Positions 50,389 to 58,868 of a stretch of 64,000 bases of DNA are shown in pieces. Both the position numbers and the translations under genes were made by a program. This DNA is from Flavobacteriales bacterium. GTDB taxonomy: Bacteria; Bacteroidota; Bacteroidia; Flavobacteriales_F; PHOS-HE28. The stretch is taken from assembly GCA_016712535.1 (NCBI GenBank), contig JADJQW010000002.1, forward strand, positions 1,798,001 to 1,862,000, given 5' to 3'. The stretch's first letter is position 1, and the number at the start of each line of letters is the position of its first letter. Under the pieces are notes generated by a model. The model saw only the letters and a program-made list of their open reading frames with translations, made no database searches and was not told the origin of the DNA.

Positions 50389-51522
50389 ATGACCCTGCTC
50401 ATCGTGATCATCGCCCTAGCGTTGATCTTCGACTACATCAACGGCTTCCACGACGCGGCGAATTCCATCGCCACGATCGTCAGCACCAAGGTGCTCACGC
50501 CCGTGCAGGCCGTGATCTGGGCCGCGGCCTTCAACTTCATCGCCTACTTCATCTTCAGCGATCACCATGTGGCCAACACCGTGGCCAAGACCGTGCACGA
50601 GGAGTTCATCACGCTGCGCGTGGTGCTCGCGGGCCTCATCGCCGCGATCACCTGGAACCTGCTCACGTGGTGGTACGGCATCCCCAGCAGCAGCTCGCAT
50701 ACCCTTATCGGCGGTTTCGCCGGAGCCGCATTGGCCGGTGCCGGATTCGATATCGATAGCGTGAACATGGCCAAGATCGGGCTTGTCGCGGCCTTCATCA
50801 TCCTGGCGCCCCTGGTCGGCATGGTCATCAGCATCTTCATCACGCTGGTCACGCTGGTGCGCAATCTCTGGGTAAGGCTATCGATCATCGCTGTGGCCAC
50901 GGCCATCACCAGCATCTTCATCCTGAAGAACAACGACCTGCGCATCGCCATGGCGCTGTTCTCGCTCGTGTTCATGCTCACCTATGCGGTGGACCTCACC
51001 AAGCTGCCCAGCGCGCTGCGCACGGCCAACCTGTACAAGCGGCTGCAGCTGCTCAGCTCCGCTGCGTTCAGCATCGGTCACGGCGGCAACGATGCGCAGA
51101 AGGTGATGGGCATCATCATGGTGGCGTTGGTGGCCAGCGGCGAGGCCGAGAGCCTGGATCACATGCCGGCCTGGATACCGCTAGCATGCTATTCCGCCAT
51201 CGGCCTGGGCACGCTCAGCGGTGGCTGGAAGATCGTGAAGACCATGGGCACGCGCATCACGAAGGTGAGCCCGCTCGAAGGCGTTTGCGCCGAGAGCGCA
51301 GGGGCCATGACGCTTTACATGACCGAGCAGATGGGCATCCCCGTGAGCACCACGCACACCATCACCGGGAGCATCATCGGCGTGGGCACCACCAAGCGCG
51401 TGAGCGCCGTGCGCTGGGGCGTCACCATCCGGCTGCTCTGGGCCTGGATCCTCACCATTCCGGTGAGCGCCGTGCTCGCAGCCCTGGCCTGGTGGGTGTG
51501 CGGCCTCTTCGGAATGGAATAG
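50389..51522 (+). CDS. Inorganic phosphate transporter (Pit family)
   Basis: A 377-residue inner-membrane protein with about 10 hydrophobic helices. The PiT family signatures are present in the two inverted halves: DYINGFHDAANSIATIVSTKVL at the start and HGGNDAQKVMGIIMVAL in the second half, with WYGIPSSSSHTLIGGFAGAA and GIPVSTTHTITGSIIGVG. It should import phosphate, probably as a metal-phosphate complex, coupled to protons or sodium. It lies 4 bp after the DUF47 gene and 30 bp before the GlmU-like gene. Confidence 0.95.
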   Translation: MTLLIVIIALALIFDYINGFHDAANSIATIVSTKVLTPVQAVIWAAAFNFIAYFIFSDHHVANTVAKTVHEEFITLRVVLAGLIAAITWNLLTWWYGIPSSSSHTLIGGFAGAALAGAGFDIDSVNMAKIGLVAAFIILAPLVGMVISIFITLVTLVRNLWVRLSIIAVATAITSIFILKNNDLRIAMALFSLVFMLTYAVDLTKLPSALRTANLYKRLQLLSSAAFSIGHGGNDAQKVMGIIMVALVASGEAESLDHMPAWIPLACYSAIGLGTLSGGWKIVKTMGTRITKVSPLEGVCAESAGAMTLYMTEQMGIPVSTTHTITGSIIGVGTTKRVSAVRWGVTIRLLWAWILTIPVSAVLAALAWWVCGLFGME

Positions 51523-51539
51523 CGCTGCCAGCGCTCTTC

Positions 51540-51547
51540 TACCTTCG
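51540..51547 (+). promoter_or_regulatory. TACCTTCG element of the GlmU-like gene
   Basis: 5 nt before the ATG; near leaderless if used as a -7 box. Confidence 0.4.
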
Positions 51548-51552
51548 TCCGC

Positions 51553-52752
51553 ATGGCGATCATCCTTTCCGACGCAGGCCATCACGCGCACCTGCTGCCG
51601 CTCACCTTCACGCGTCCGGTGGCCCAGCTGCGCCCCGGCATCCTGCGCATCAGCGAAGGGTGGCAGATGCGCAGCGGGCTGGACGTCTTCTATCGCACGG
51701 AGTCCTATCTATCCAAGGCATTCCCCATGGCGCAGGCTGATGGTCAGCGCTTCGAAGTGGATGGCTCGTTATTCCCGGCCGATGACCTGGTGGATTCGGT
51801 GCTCGATCTGAAGCCCGGTGAAGTCCTGATGAAGGACGGCCGACCGCTCGCCTTCGGATTGGCAGGCGGAGAGGCACCGGACGCAGGGGCTTGGTTGCAG
51901 CCGCCGGTCTACGAGAGGCGGGTCGAATTCGCGGGAGAGGCCTGCTCCTTCACGCGTCCTTGGCATCTCTTCCAGCACTGCGGCAAGGCCATCGCGCAGG
52001 ACTTCAAGCTGGTCACCGAAGGACGCCGCTCCCAACCGCTCAGCGCGCTCAATACCGTTGTGGGCGACCCGGCCCTGGTCTTCCTCGAGGAAGGCGCAGT
52101 CTGCGAGGCCAGCATCCTCAACACCAAAGGCGGCCCCATCCACATCGGGCGCGGCGCGGAAGTGATGGAAGGCTGCCTGCTGCGCGGCCCCATCGTGCTC
52201 GGCGATCATGCGCAGTTGAAGATGGGCGCCAAGGTCTATGGGCCATCGGCCTTCGGGCCCGAATGCCGCGTGGGCGGCGAAGTGAACAACAGCGTGATCC
52301 TCGGCTTCAGCAACAAGGGGCACGATGGCTTCCTCGGCAACAGTGTGCTGGGTGAATGGTGCAACTTGGGCGCAGACACCAACAACAGCAACTTGAAGAA
52401 CACCTATGGCGAGGTGAAGGTGTACAGCCACGTTGAAGGCAAGGAGGTAGGCACGGGCTTGCAGTTCTGCGGCCTCTTCATGGGTGACCATGCCAAGAGC
52501 GGCATCAACACCATGTTCAACACGGGCAGCTCGGTGGGCGTGGCGGCCAATGTGTTCGGCGGCGGCTTCCCGCCCAAGCGCATCCCTTCCTTCGCATGGG
52601 GCGGAGCGGATGGCTTCGCTACGTATGATATCGAGCGCGCCATCGATGCCGCCAAACGGGTGCTGGCGCGTCGCGATCAAGTGCTCACTGCGCCAGCCGA
52701 AGGCATCCTGCGGCATGTGTTCGCGCTCGAGCAGGGCCGGGCGGGCCATTGA
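51553..52752 (+). CDS. GlmU-like putative sugar nucleotidyltransferase / acetyltransferase
   Basis: A 399-residue cytoplasmic protein of the Bacteroidota alternative-GlmU type. The N-terminal part carries DAGHHAHLLPLTFTRPVAQLRPGILRI (the modified nucleotidyltransferase start) and FYRTESYLS; the C-terminal part is a left-handed beta-helix with GPIHIGRGAEVMEGCLLRGPIVLG, FLGNSVLGEWCNLGADTNNSNLKN and YSHVEGKEVGTGLQFCGLFMGDHAKSGINTMFNTG. This class is thought to act in UDP-GlcNAc synthesis where classical GlmU is missing. It is followed by fabG after 42 bp. Confidence 0.93.
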   Translation: MAIILSDAGHHAHLLPLTFTRPVAQLRPGILRISEGWQMRSGLDVFYRTESYLSKAFPMAQADGQRFEVDGSLFPADDLVDSVLDLKPGEVLMKDGRPLAFGLAGGEAPDAGAWLQPPVYERRVEFAGEACSFTRPWHLFQHCGKAIAQDFKLVTEGRRSQPLSALNTVVGDPALVFLEEGAVCEASILNTKGGPIHIGRGAEVMEGCLLRGPIVLGDHAQLKMGAKVYGPSAFGPECRVGGEVNNSVILGFSNKGHDGFLGNSVLGEWCNLGADTNNSNLKNTYGEVKVYSHVEGKEVGTGLQFCGLFMGDHAKSGINTMFNTGSSVGVAANVFGGGFPPKRIPSFAWGGADGFATYDIERAIDAAKRVLARRDQVLTAPAEGILRHVFALEQGRAGH

Positions 52753-52782
52753 CCGGATGCCCTTGGGCAACGGATGCGCAGC

Positions 52783-52790
52783 TACTTTCG
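52783..52790 (+). promoter_or_regulatory. TACTTTCG element of fabG
   Basis: TTG at 52763-52765, 17 nt, TACTTTCG, then only 4 nt to the ATG. Confidence 0.5.
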
Positions 52791-52794
52791 CCGC

Positions 52795-53544
52795 ATGGCA
52801 CTACTCACCGGAAAAACCGCCCTCATCACCGGCGGATCGCGCGGCATCGGTCGCGGCATCGTCGAACGCTTCCTCGAAGAAGGAGCCGATGTGGCCTTCA
52901 CATACGTGAGCAGCCCCGACAAGGCCAATGCGGTGGCCGATGAGCTCAAGGCGAAGAGCGGCCGCAACGTGCTCGCCATACAGAGCGACGCTGGCGACTT
53001 CAACAGCGCGCAGGCCGCCGTGGACCAGGTGGTGGCCGCCTGGGGCAAGCTCGATGTGCTGGTGAATAACGCGGGCATCACCAAGGACCAGTTGCTCATG
53101 CGCATGAGCGAGGCCGATTTCGATGTCGTGATCGCCACCAACCTCAAGAGCGTCTTCAACATGACCAAGGCCGTGATGCGCACCATGCTGAAGCAGCGCA
53201 GCGGCAGCATCATCAACATGAGCAGCGTGGTGGGGGTAAAGGGCAACGCCGGACAGGCCAACTACGCCGCCAGCAAGGCCGGCATCCTCGGCTTCACCAA
53301 GAGCGTGGCCCTGGAGCTCGGCAGCCGCAACATCCGCAGCAACGCCATCGCCCCCGGCTTCATCGAGACGGAGATGACCGGTGCCCTCGACCCCAAAGTG
53401 GTGGAGCAATGGCGCGAGGGCATCCCCCTGAAGCGCGGCGGCACCCCCGCCGATGTGGCCAACGCCTGCGTCTTCCTCGGCAGCGACCTCAGCGCCTACA
53501 TCACCGGGCAGACGATCAACGTGTGCGGGGGGATGCTGACGTAG
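52795..53544 (+). CDS. fabG: 3-oxoacyl-[acyl-carrier-protein] reductase
   Basis: FabG reduces 3-oxoacyl-ACP to 3-hydroxyacyl-ACP in fatty-acid elongation. The 249-residue SDR protein has the cofactor motif TGGSRGIGRGI, NNAGITKDQLLMRM, the catalytic Ser-Tyr-Lys in NMSSVVGVKGNAGQANYAASK, and IAPGFIETEMTGAL. ATG 52795 is the start by conservation of MALLTGKTALITGG. It follows the GlmU-like gene and has its own probable promoter. The next gene starts 281 bp downstream. Confidence 0.95.
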   Translation: MALLTGKTALITGGSRGIGRGIVERFLEEGADVAFTYVSSPDKANAVADELKAKSGRNVLAIQSDAGDFNSAQAAVDQVVAAWGKLDVLVNNAGITKDQLLMRMSEADFDVVIATNLKSVFNMTKAVMRTMLKQRSGSIINMSSVVGVKGNAGQANYAASKAGILGFTKSVALELGSRNIRSNAIAPGFIETEMTGALDPKVVEQWREGIPLKRGGTPADVANACVFLGSDLSAYITGQTINVCGGMLT

Positions 53545-53753
53545 GGGAGAGCTTGATGAGCCTGGGGGATGGTGCGGAAGGTCGAGGGTTGACGAGCAGT
53601 CGCGGACCGTCGTGCATCAGGTAGAGCTCCGCCATGTTTCTTGCAGGTGGATCGCGCAGGATCCTGTCTTCGATGGTTCAATCCAGCTGCGCCCTGCCCC
53701 CAGTATTGCTCCGTGCGTGCTCTTGAAGGTCACTCAAGGCGATCTTCGCGCCC

Positions 53754-53822
53754 CAACCCTCAACCAGCCAGTTGCTCAACCTGCCACCGGCGGGCAAGCC
53801 TCCAACCCTCAACCACCAGCTG
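53754..53822. repeat. CAACCCTCAACC-type low-complexity repeat, copy 2
   Basis: CCAACCCTCAACCA occurs twice about 50 bp apart in the 281-bp gap after fabG; between them is CCTGCCACCGGCGGGCAAG (53780-53798), a degenerate relative of the palindrome at 28407-28426. The rest of the gap shows nothing I can name. Confidence 0.4.
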
Positions 53823-53825
53823 AGC

Positions 53826-55910
53826 ATGCACCTCACCACGGCCCATTCCCTCTGGCTGGCGCCGCTCTGCTTGTTGCTGGGCGCGCTGCTGGCGTGGTGG
53901 CTTTACCGCAAGCAGGCCGGGAGGGAGGGGTTCGCGCCGCGAGTGAACTTGCTGCTGGCCGTGCTGCGCGCCTTAGCCGTGGCCATCATTGCCTTCTTCC
54001 TGCTGGAGCCCATGCTGCGCATGCTGGTGCGCGAGGTGCGCAAGCCGGTGGTGGCCTTGCTGCACGATGGCTCGGCATCGCTGCTGCTGAGCGGTGATAC
54101 CGCGGCGATGCGGATGGTGCATGCGGAGCGCATGCAGCAGTTGGAGGCCGCGCTGGGCGAGCGCTTCGTGGTGCGGTCATTCACCTACGGGGACGCCATT
54201 GCGGAAGGTCTCAGCTACGCTCAGGATGCGCTGGCCACGGACATGAGCCAGGCGCTGCGCGAGGTGCACGACCGCTTGAGCGGACCGGACCTTGCCGCGG
54301 TGATCATCGACGGCGATGGCATCGTGAACCGTGGGCGTGATCCGCGCTTCGATGCCGACCGCTTGCAGGTGCCGGTGTTCACCATCGCCCTGGGTGATAC
54401 GACCGTGCGGCCAGACCTTGCCGTGAAAGCCGTTGACCACAACCGCATCTGCTTCCTCGGCAACGAGTTCCCGGTCCGCGCACGCATCGCGGCCCGGCAC
54501 CTCAAGGGCCAGCGCACGCGCGTTCTGCTGAAGCGCGGCGCCGAGGTGATCGCGACCCAGGAGCTCTTGATCGGCGCCGACCCTTACCTGCACGAATCGG
54601 CATTCAGCGTGAAAGCCGATGCAGCCGGTACGCAGCGCTATACGGTTGAAGTGGTAGCGGTGGACGAGGAGGCCAGCATCGTCAACAATACCCAGGACTT
54701 CTACATCGAAGTGCTCGACGCCCGGCAGAAGGTGCTGATCCTGGCTGCAGCGCCGCATCCTGACCTCGGCGCCTTGCGCACGGCGTTGAGCGGCGTGGAG
54801 GGCTACGCCGTGGAACTCGCCTATGCCGGTGATTTCAATGGCGTGCCGGCGGGCTACGACTTGATCGTGCTGCACCAGCTGCCCGGGTCCAGTTCAGCGG
54901 CGAGCGCCTTCGTTGAGGGCGCAAAGGCCAAAGGCATCCCGATGCTGATCGTGCTCGGGTCGGGCACGCGCATGGATGCCTACAACGCGCTGCTCGCCGG
55001 AGTGCGCGTCAGCGACAGCAGGCCGGCCATCACCGATGCGCAAGCCGTGGCCGCGAAGGACTTCGCGACCTTCAACCTCGAGGCGGACCTGGTGCAGGCC
55101 ATCGAGCGCTATCCACCGCTGCAAGTGCCGTTCGGGCAATACAGCCTGAGCCGGTCAGCCTCGGCCCTGGCCTGGCAGCGCGTGGGGCTCGTGCGCACCG
55201 AGGCCCCGCTGATCGCCGTGTCCCAGCAAGATGGCCAACGCAGCGCGACCATCTGCGGCGAGGGCATCTGGCGGTGGCGCCTGGCCGATCACCAATTGCA
55301 TGGCAACCATGACCGTTTCGACCGGTTGATCCGGAAACTGGCGCAGTTCCTCTCGCTCAAGGCCGACAAGAAGCGTTTCCGGGTTGACCATCCGCCCGTG
55401 GTGCCTGCCAATGAGCAAGTGCAATTCACCGCCGAGGTGTACAACGCCGCCTATGAGGCCGTGCCTGATGCGAAAGTGGCCATCACCTTGAAGGACGAGG
55501 AGGGACGGGACTATCCCTTCGCGTTCAATCCCACTGCGAACGGTTATGGCGCCAGCGCCGGCATGCTGCCTGTAGGCCGCTACACCTGGAAGGCCGAAGC
55601 CCAGCACAAAGGCGAGCGCATGACTGCTCAAGGCGAGGTGCATGTGCGCGCGGTGACCTTGGAGCAAGTGACGACCGTTGCCGATCACGCGCTCCTGGCT
55701 GACATCGCAGCGCGCACGGGCGGGAAGGTCCTGGCCCCTTCTGAGTTGGGCGGGATACCGGAGGCACTGAACGCCGATAACCGGGCCTCGTCGCGCTCCT
55801 ACTCGCAGCCGCGATTCACCGATCTGATCGAGATGCGCTGGATCTTCTTCACGGTGCTGATGCTGCTCGCTGCGGAATGGGCACTGCGTCGCCGGAGCGG
55901 CGCCTATTGA
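53826..55910 (+). CDS. VWA-like membrane protein
   Basis: A 694-residue membrane protein, probably anchored by three helices: about 8-26 (LWLAPLCLLLGALLAWWLY), about 42-60, and a C-terminal one at about 670-688 (WIFFTVLMLLAAEWAL). After the second helix comes a von Willebrand A-type domain with the MIDAS-like HDGSAS (Asp81) and TDMSQALREVHDRL. A long region follows with repeated Ig-like strands and a partial glutamine amidotransferase-like section (about 300-420, VLILAAAPHPDLGALRTAL). Similar proteins sit beside or within bat operons, but no MoxR ATPase is adjacent here. The YdcF-type gene starts 1 bp after it. Confidence 0.82.
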   Translation: MHLTTAHSLWLAPLCLLLGALLAWWLYRKQAGREGFAPRVNLLLAVLRALAVAIIAFFLLEPMLRMLVREVRKPVVALLHDGSASLLLSGDTAAMRMVHAERMQQLEAALGERFVVRSFTYGDAIAEGLSYAQDALATDMSQALREVHDRLSGPDLAAVIIDGDGIVNRGRDPRFDADRLQVPVFTIALGDTTVRPDLAVKAVDHNRICFLGNEFPVRARIAARHLKGQRTRVLLKRGAEVIATQELLIGADPYLHESAFSVKADAAGTQRYTVEVVAVDEEASIVNNTQDFYIEVLDARQKVLILAAAPHPDLGALRTALSGVEGYAVELAYAGDFNGVPAGYDLIVLHQLPGSSSAASAFVEGAKAKGIPMLIVLGSGTRMDAYNALLAGVRVSDSRPAITDAQAVAAKDFATFNLEADLVQAIERYPPLQVPFGQYSLSRSASALAWQRVGLVRTEAPLIAVSQQDGQRSATICGEGIWRWRLADHQLHGNHDRFDRLIRKLAQFLSLKADKKRFRVDHPPVVPANEQVQFTAEVYNAAYEAVPDAKVAITLKDEEGRDYPFAFNPTANGYGASAGMLPVGRYTWKAEAQHKGERMTAQGEVHVRAVTLEQVTTVADHALLADIAARTGGKVLAPSELGGIPEALNADNRASSRSYSQPRFTDLIEMRWIFFTVLMLLAAEWALRRRSGAY

Positions 55911-55911
55911 G

Positions 55912-56556
55912 ATGCACGATCCCGTGAAGCCGTTCCGAACCCGCACGGGTCGTTGGTCGCGCCGATTCTTGGTGCTTGCCGCCGTGCTCATGGCCCTCTG
56001 GCTCGCACGGGTACCGCTGATGCGCGCGCTCGGGAATTGGCTGATCGAAGAGGATCCATTGGCACAGGCCGATGCGATCGTGGTGCTCGGCGGAGCGCCC
56101 ATCGAACGGGCACCGGTGGGCTCGCAGCTGTTGCGCGCTGGTTGGGCGCCGCGCCTGTTATTCACAGGGGGGATCACCGATGAGCGCCTCCAGCTGTACG
56201 GCATCGCGCGGACGGAGGCAGCACTGGGCCTTGACGCCGCATTGCTCGACAGCGCGCAGCGTGGCCAAGCGGTGCTCCTGGAAGTGGGCACCAGCACCCA
56301 GGAAGAGGCGATCGCCGTGCGCGACTTCGCCGTGGAGAACAGCCTGCGGAAGGTGATCGTGGTCACCACGGAATTCCATACGCGCCGCGCCGGCAAGGTC
56401 TTCCGGAAGGCATTGGCGCCAGCGGGCGTTGAGGTGCTGGTGCGCGCGGCGCCCGGCAAGGATTACGATGCCGCGCGCTGGTGGGAGAGCGAAGCGGGCA
56501 TGATCATGGTGAACAACGAGTGCATGAAGACGCTGTACTACGCGCTCAAGCACTGA
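55912..56556 (+). CDS. YdcF family protein (DUF218/SanA-like)
   Basis: A 214-residue protein with one N-terminal membrane helix (about 20-40, FLVLAAVLMALWLARV) and a YdcF domain: ADAIVVLGGAPIER, WAPRLLFTGGI, VGTSTQEEAIAVRDFA and IVVTTEFHTRRAGKVF. Members may bind nucleotide-sugars or S-adenosylmethionine and are linked to cell-envelope integrity; the substrate is unknown. It begins 1 bp after the VWA-type gene, so one operon, and stops right at the convergent protease gene's stop (adjacent at 56556/56557). Confidence 0.88.
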   Translation: MHDPVKPFRTRTGRWSRRFLVLAAVLMALWLARVPLMRALGNWLIEEDPLAQADAIVVLGGAPIERAPVGSQLLRAGWAPRLLFTGGITDERLQLYGIARTEAALGLDAALLDSAQRGQAVLLEVGTSTQEEAIAVRDFAVENSLRKVIVVTTEFHTRRAGKVFRKALAPAGVEVLVRAAPGKDYDAARWWESEAGMIMVNNECMKTLYYALKH

Positions 56557-58773
56557 TCACTGCACCACCAGCCGCTTCACTGCACGGCCTTCGGACGTGA
56601 TCGCTTCAACCAGGTAGGCCCCGGCCACCAGTTGCTCGATGCCCAACGTGGCCAAGTCGGAGCCAACGCGCTGATCCAGCATGACTCGCCCCGTGGCGTC
56701 CAGCACGCGCACGCTCTGGATCGCGCGCCCTGCAAGCAGCATCACTTGACCGTGGGCAGGATTTGGGTATAGGGCGATCTGCGGCCCGAATCCCGTTTCC
56801 GGCATGCCCACCACTTCCACGCAGAAGGTCTGCACATCCTGCTCGCCGTACTGGCCATCACTCTCCACGAGCAGCGTCGAATCGGAGTCCATGATCACGT
56901 AGCTCCCTTCGCCCTCATCACAGCAGATGCCGTCGCCGAACGCATCGTTGATCGTGAACGAATAGCAATCGTTGGTGAGGCAGAAGGAGGAGGTGTATAG
57001 CTCGCCTTCTTCCAGGTCAGGGTAAGGGCCGCCCTCGTAGAGCACCGTGCCCGACTGCGTGGCCAATTCCCAGGTGATGTCGCTGCCCCAATTATCGAGC
57101 GTGAGCAGGAGCTGCACGGTGCCGCCCGGATTGCTCACGTTGAAGGAGTAGAACCATGTGTCGTTGTCCGGCACCTGGTCTTCGTTGGCGTTGGGCCAGG
57201 TCACCGTCACGTACAGGGTATTCGCGCCAGTGGCGGCCACGATCGGTGGAAGAGGGACATTCATGGTCTGCAGCACTTGAAGCGAACCTGTCCAGTTGAA
57301 CACGAAGGGAGTGCCGCCCACCAGCCCATAGGTGATCACTGCGCTGGTCATCACCGCCAATCCGTTGTTCTTCAAGGTGACGATCGGGCTGATGATGCTG
57401 TCGCCGCAGATCAACTCGGGGATGTTCACGATGCTGGTGATGGCTGCGTCGTACGCGATGATCGGTTCCGCGTCGCCCAAGCCGGCTAGCGTATCGCCGC
57501 AGGTGCCGAGGTATTGCTCGATGAAGGGCCAGCTGACATCGAGGCGGCCGTAATAATCGTCCACGCTGTTCGTGCAATCCGCTGCGCCGCCATAGAGTTG
57601 GCCGATCACGCGCTTGTCCTGATTGAACAAGGCGCTTCCGCTGCTGCCGGGCTCCGTTGTTCCGGCATCCCAAACGGTCACTTGCCAGCAATCCGCAGCA
57701 CCGGTTCCCAGATCGATGTTGGCTTGCGTGATCGGGCTGTAGGAGAGGCTGATCTTCTTGATGTCGCCGCTGGGATGATGGATGCCGCAAACGGTATCGG
57801 GCGTGACCCCGCTCTTATCCCATCCGGCGTAGTACACATCGTACTCCACGGGCGGGATGCTGTTCAGTTCGAGGAAGGCCATGTCGGTGCCGGTGTTGCT
57901 GGTGAGGAGCACGCAGCCGCTCACGGTCTCCAGGGCCGGCTCATCCTCGGTCGGGTCGCATGTGGGGCTGTCCCAGTTGAAGCGGAAGACCCAGTCGGCC
58001 ACATCGGGGCTGAGGCAATGGTTGGCGGTGAGGAAGTAAGGCGTGCTATCCTGCGCGCAATTATTGAGCATGGTGCCGGTGCAGAAGCCATTGCCGCCGG
58101 TGGTGATGATGGCTACGCTTCGGATCTGGTCGCGCCAATCGTCGCCTTCCGGGCAGATCACGTTGATGTTGCATGAGCCGCTATCGCCCAAGCCGCGCGT
58201 GAATCCCTGCGTATCGCGATAGGCGTGCGTGACACGGTCGATGGCGAGGCGGCCTTGCCCGGCGGCTGATGCCGGTTCGTGGTACTCGATGGTGATGCGC
58301 TCTCCGGCCAGTTGCGTAACGCCCAGGCGACCGTGCTTCGCGCTTGCCTCAGTGAAGGCCCCCAGATGCTGGCCGCTCTCGTTGTACACGAACACGCGGC
58401 CGCTCTCAGGAAGGTCGAAGATGTTGAACCGGAAGTTGATGCTGAAGGCGCCCGGGCATTCAAGGGCCACGCGCCACACGCGATCGCCATTGCGCAGCAC
58501 ATGCCAGGTGCCATGCGCCTCGCTCCGGATATCCACCTCGTGGTTGAATCCGAAGCGCCATGGGCCTTTCATGCCGGAAGCGAAGCGAGCCTCGTCCTCG
58601 GCGATCAGCGCTGCGGCATCAACCGCCGGGAGGGTGATCGTTTGCGCAGGCGGCAGCGCAGGTCCCTTGGGCATCAGCCCGATCGGCCTTCCGCCGAAGG
58701 CGATTTGTGACGACGCGGAAAGCGCGGCGAGGAAGAGCGGGAGAGTGGAGAAGAGGCGTAGCGATGGTGCCAT
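56557..58773 (-). CDS. Secreted lysyl-endopeptidase-like S1 serine protease, T9SS type A C-terminus
   Basis: A 738-residue exported protease. ATG 58773 gives signal peptide MAPSLRLFSTLPLFLAALSASSQ. The domain order is: prodomain-like region with ECPGAFSINFRFN; protease domain with the triad in LTANHC, TGTDMAFLEL and EPGSSGSALFN; an Ig-like stretch; a GSDITWEL ... DAFGDGICC domain; and a T9SS type A domain (IALYPNPAHGQVML ... RVLDATGRVMLDQ ... GAYLVEAI). The protease domain is a paralogue of those at 8611-11289 and 58869-60425. The TATCTTCA box lies 19 nt upstream. Lys-specific cleavage is inferred from family. Confidence 0.93.
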   Translation of the reverse strand: MAPSLRLFSTLPLFLAALSASSQIAFGGRPIGLMPKGPALPPAQTITLPAVDAAALIAEDEARFASGMKGPWRFGFNHEVDIRSEAHGTWHVLRNGDRVWRVALECPGAFSINFRFNIFDLPESGRVFVYNESGQHLGAFTEASAKHGRLGVTQLAGERITIEYHEPASAAGQGRLAIDRVTHAYRDTQGFTRGLGDSGSCNINVICPEGDDWRDQIRSVAIITTGGNGFCTGTMLNNCAQDSTPYFLTANHCLSPDVADWVFRFNWDSPTCDPTEDEPALETVSGCVLLTSNTGTDMAFLELNSIPPVEYDVYYAGWDKSGVTPDTVCGIHHPSGDIKKISLSYSPITQANIDLGTGAADCWQVTVWDAGTTEPGSSGSALFNQDKRVIGQLYGGAADCTNSVDDYYGRLDVSWPFIEQYLGTCGDTLAGLGDAEPIIAYDAAITSIVNIPELICGDSIISPIVTLKNNGLAVMTSAVITYGLVGGTPFVFNWTGSLQVLQTMNVPLPPIVAATGANTLYVTVTWPNANEDQVPDNDTWFYSFNVSNPGGTVQLLLTLDNWGSDITWELATQSGTVLYEGGPYPDLEEGELYTSSFCLTNDCYSFTINDAFGDGICCDEGEGSYVIMDSDSTLLVESDGQYGEQDVQTFCVEVVGMPETGFGPQIALYPNPAHGQVMLLAGRAIQSVRVLDATGRVMLDQRVGSDLATLGIEQLVAGAYLVEAITSEGRAVKRLVVQ

Positions 58774-58792
58774 GCGCGCTGGTTTGGCTGCG

Positions 58793-58800
58793 TGAAGATA
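58793..58800 (-). promoter_or_regulatory. TATCTTCA element of the T9SS protease
   Basis: On the minus strand, 19 nt before the ATG at 58773. Confidence 0.35.
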
Positions 58801-58817
58801 GACGAGGCCCAAGATGC

Positions 58818-58849
58818 GAAGGACCGCTGGATCACTCCAACGGTCCTTC
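58818..58849. terminator. Hairpin downstream of the interrupted protease gene
   Basis: GAAGGACCG (58818-58826) pairs with CGGTCCTTC (58841-58849), loop of 14 nt, 20 bp after the stop of the minus-strand gene. Confidence 0.6.
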
Positions 58850-58868
58850 AGAATGGCATGGCAAGGGG

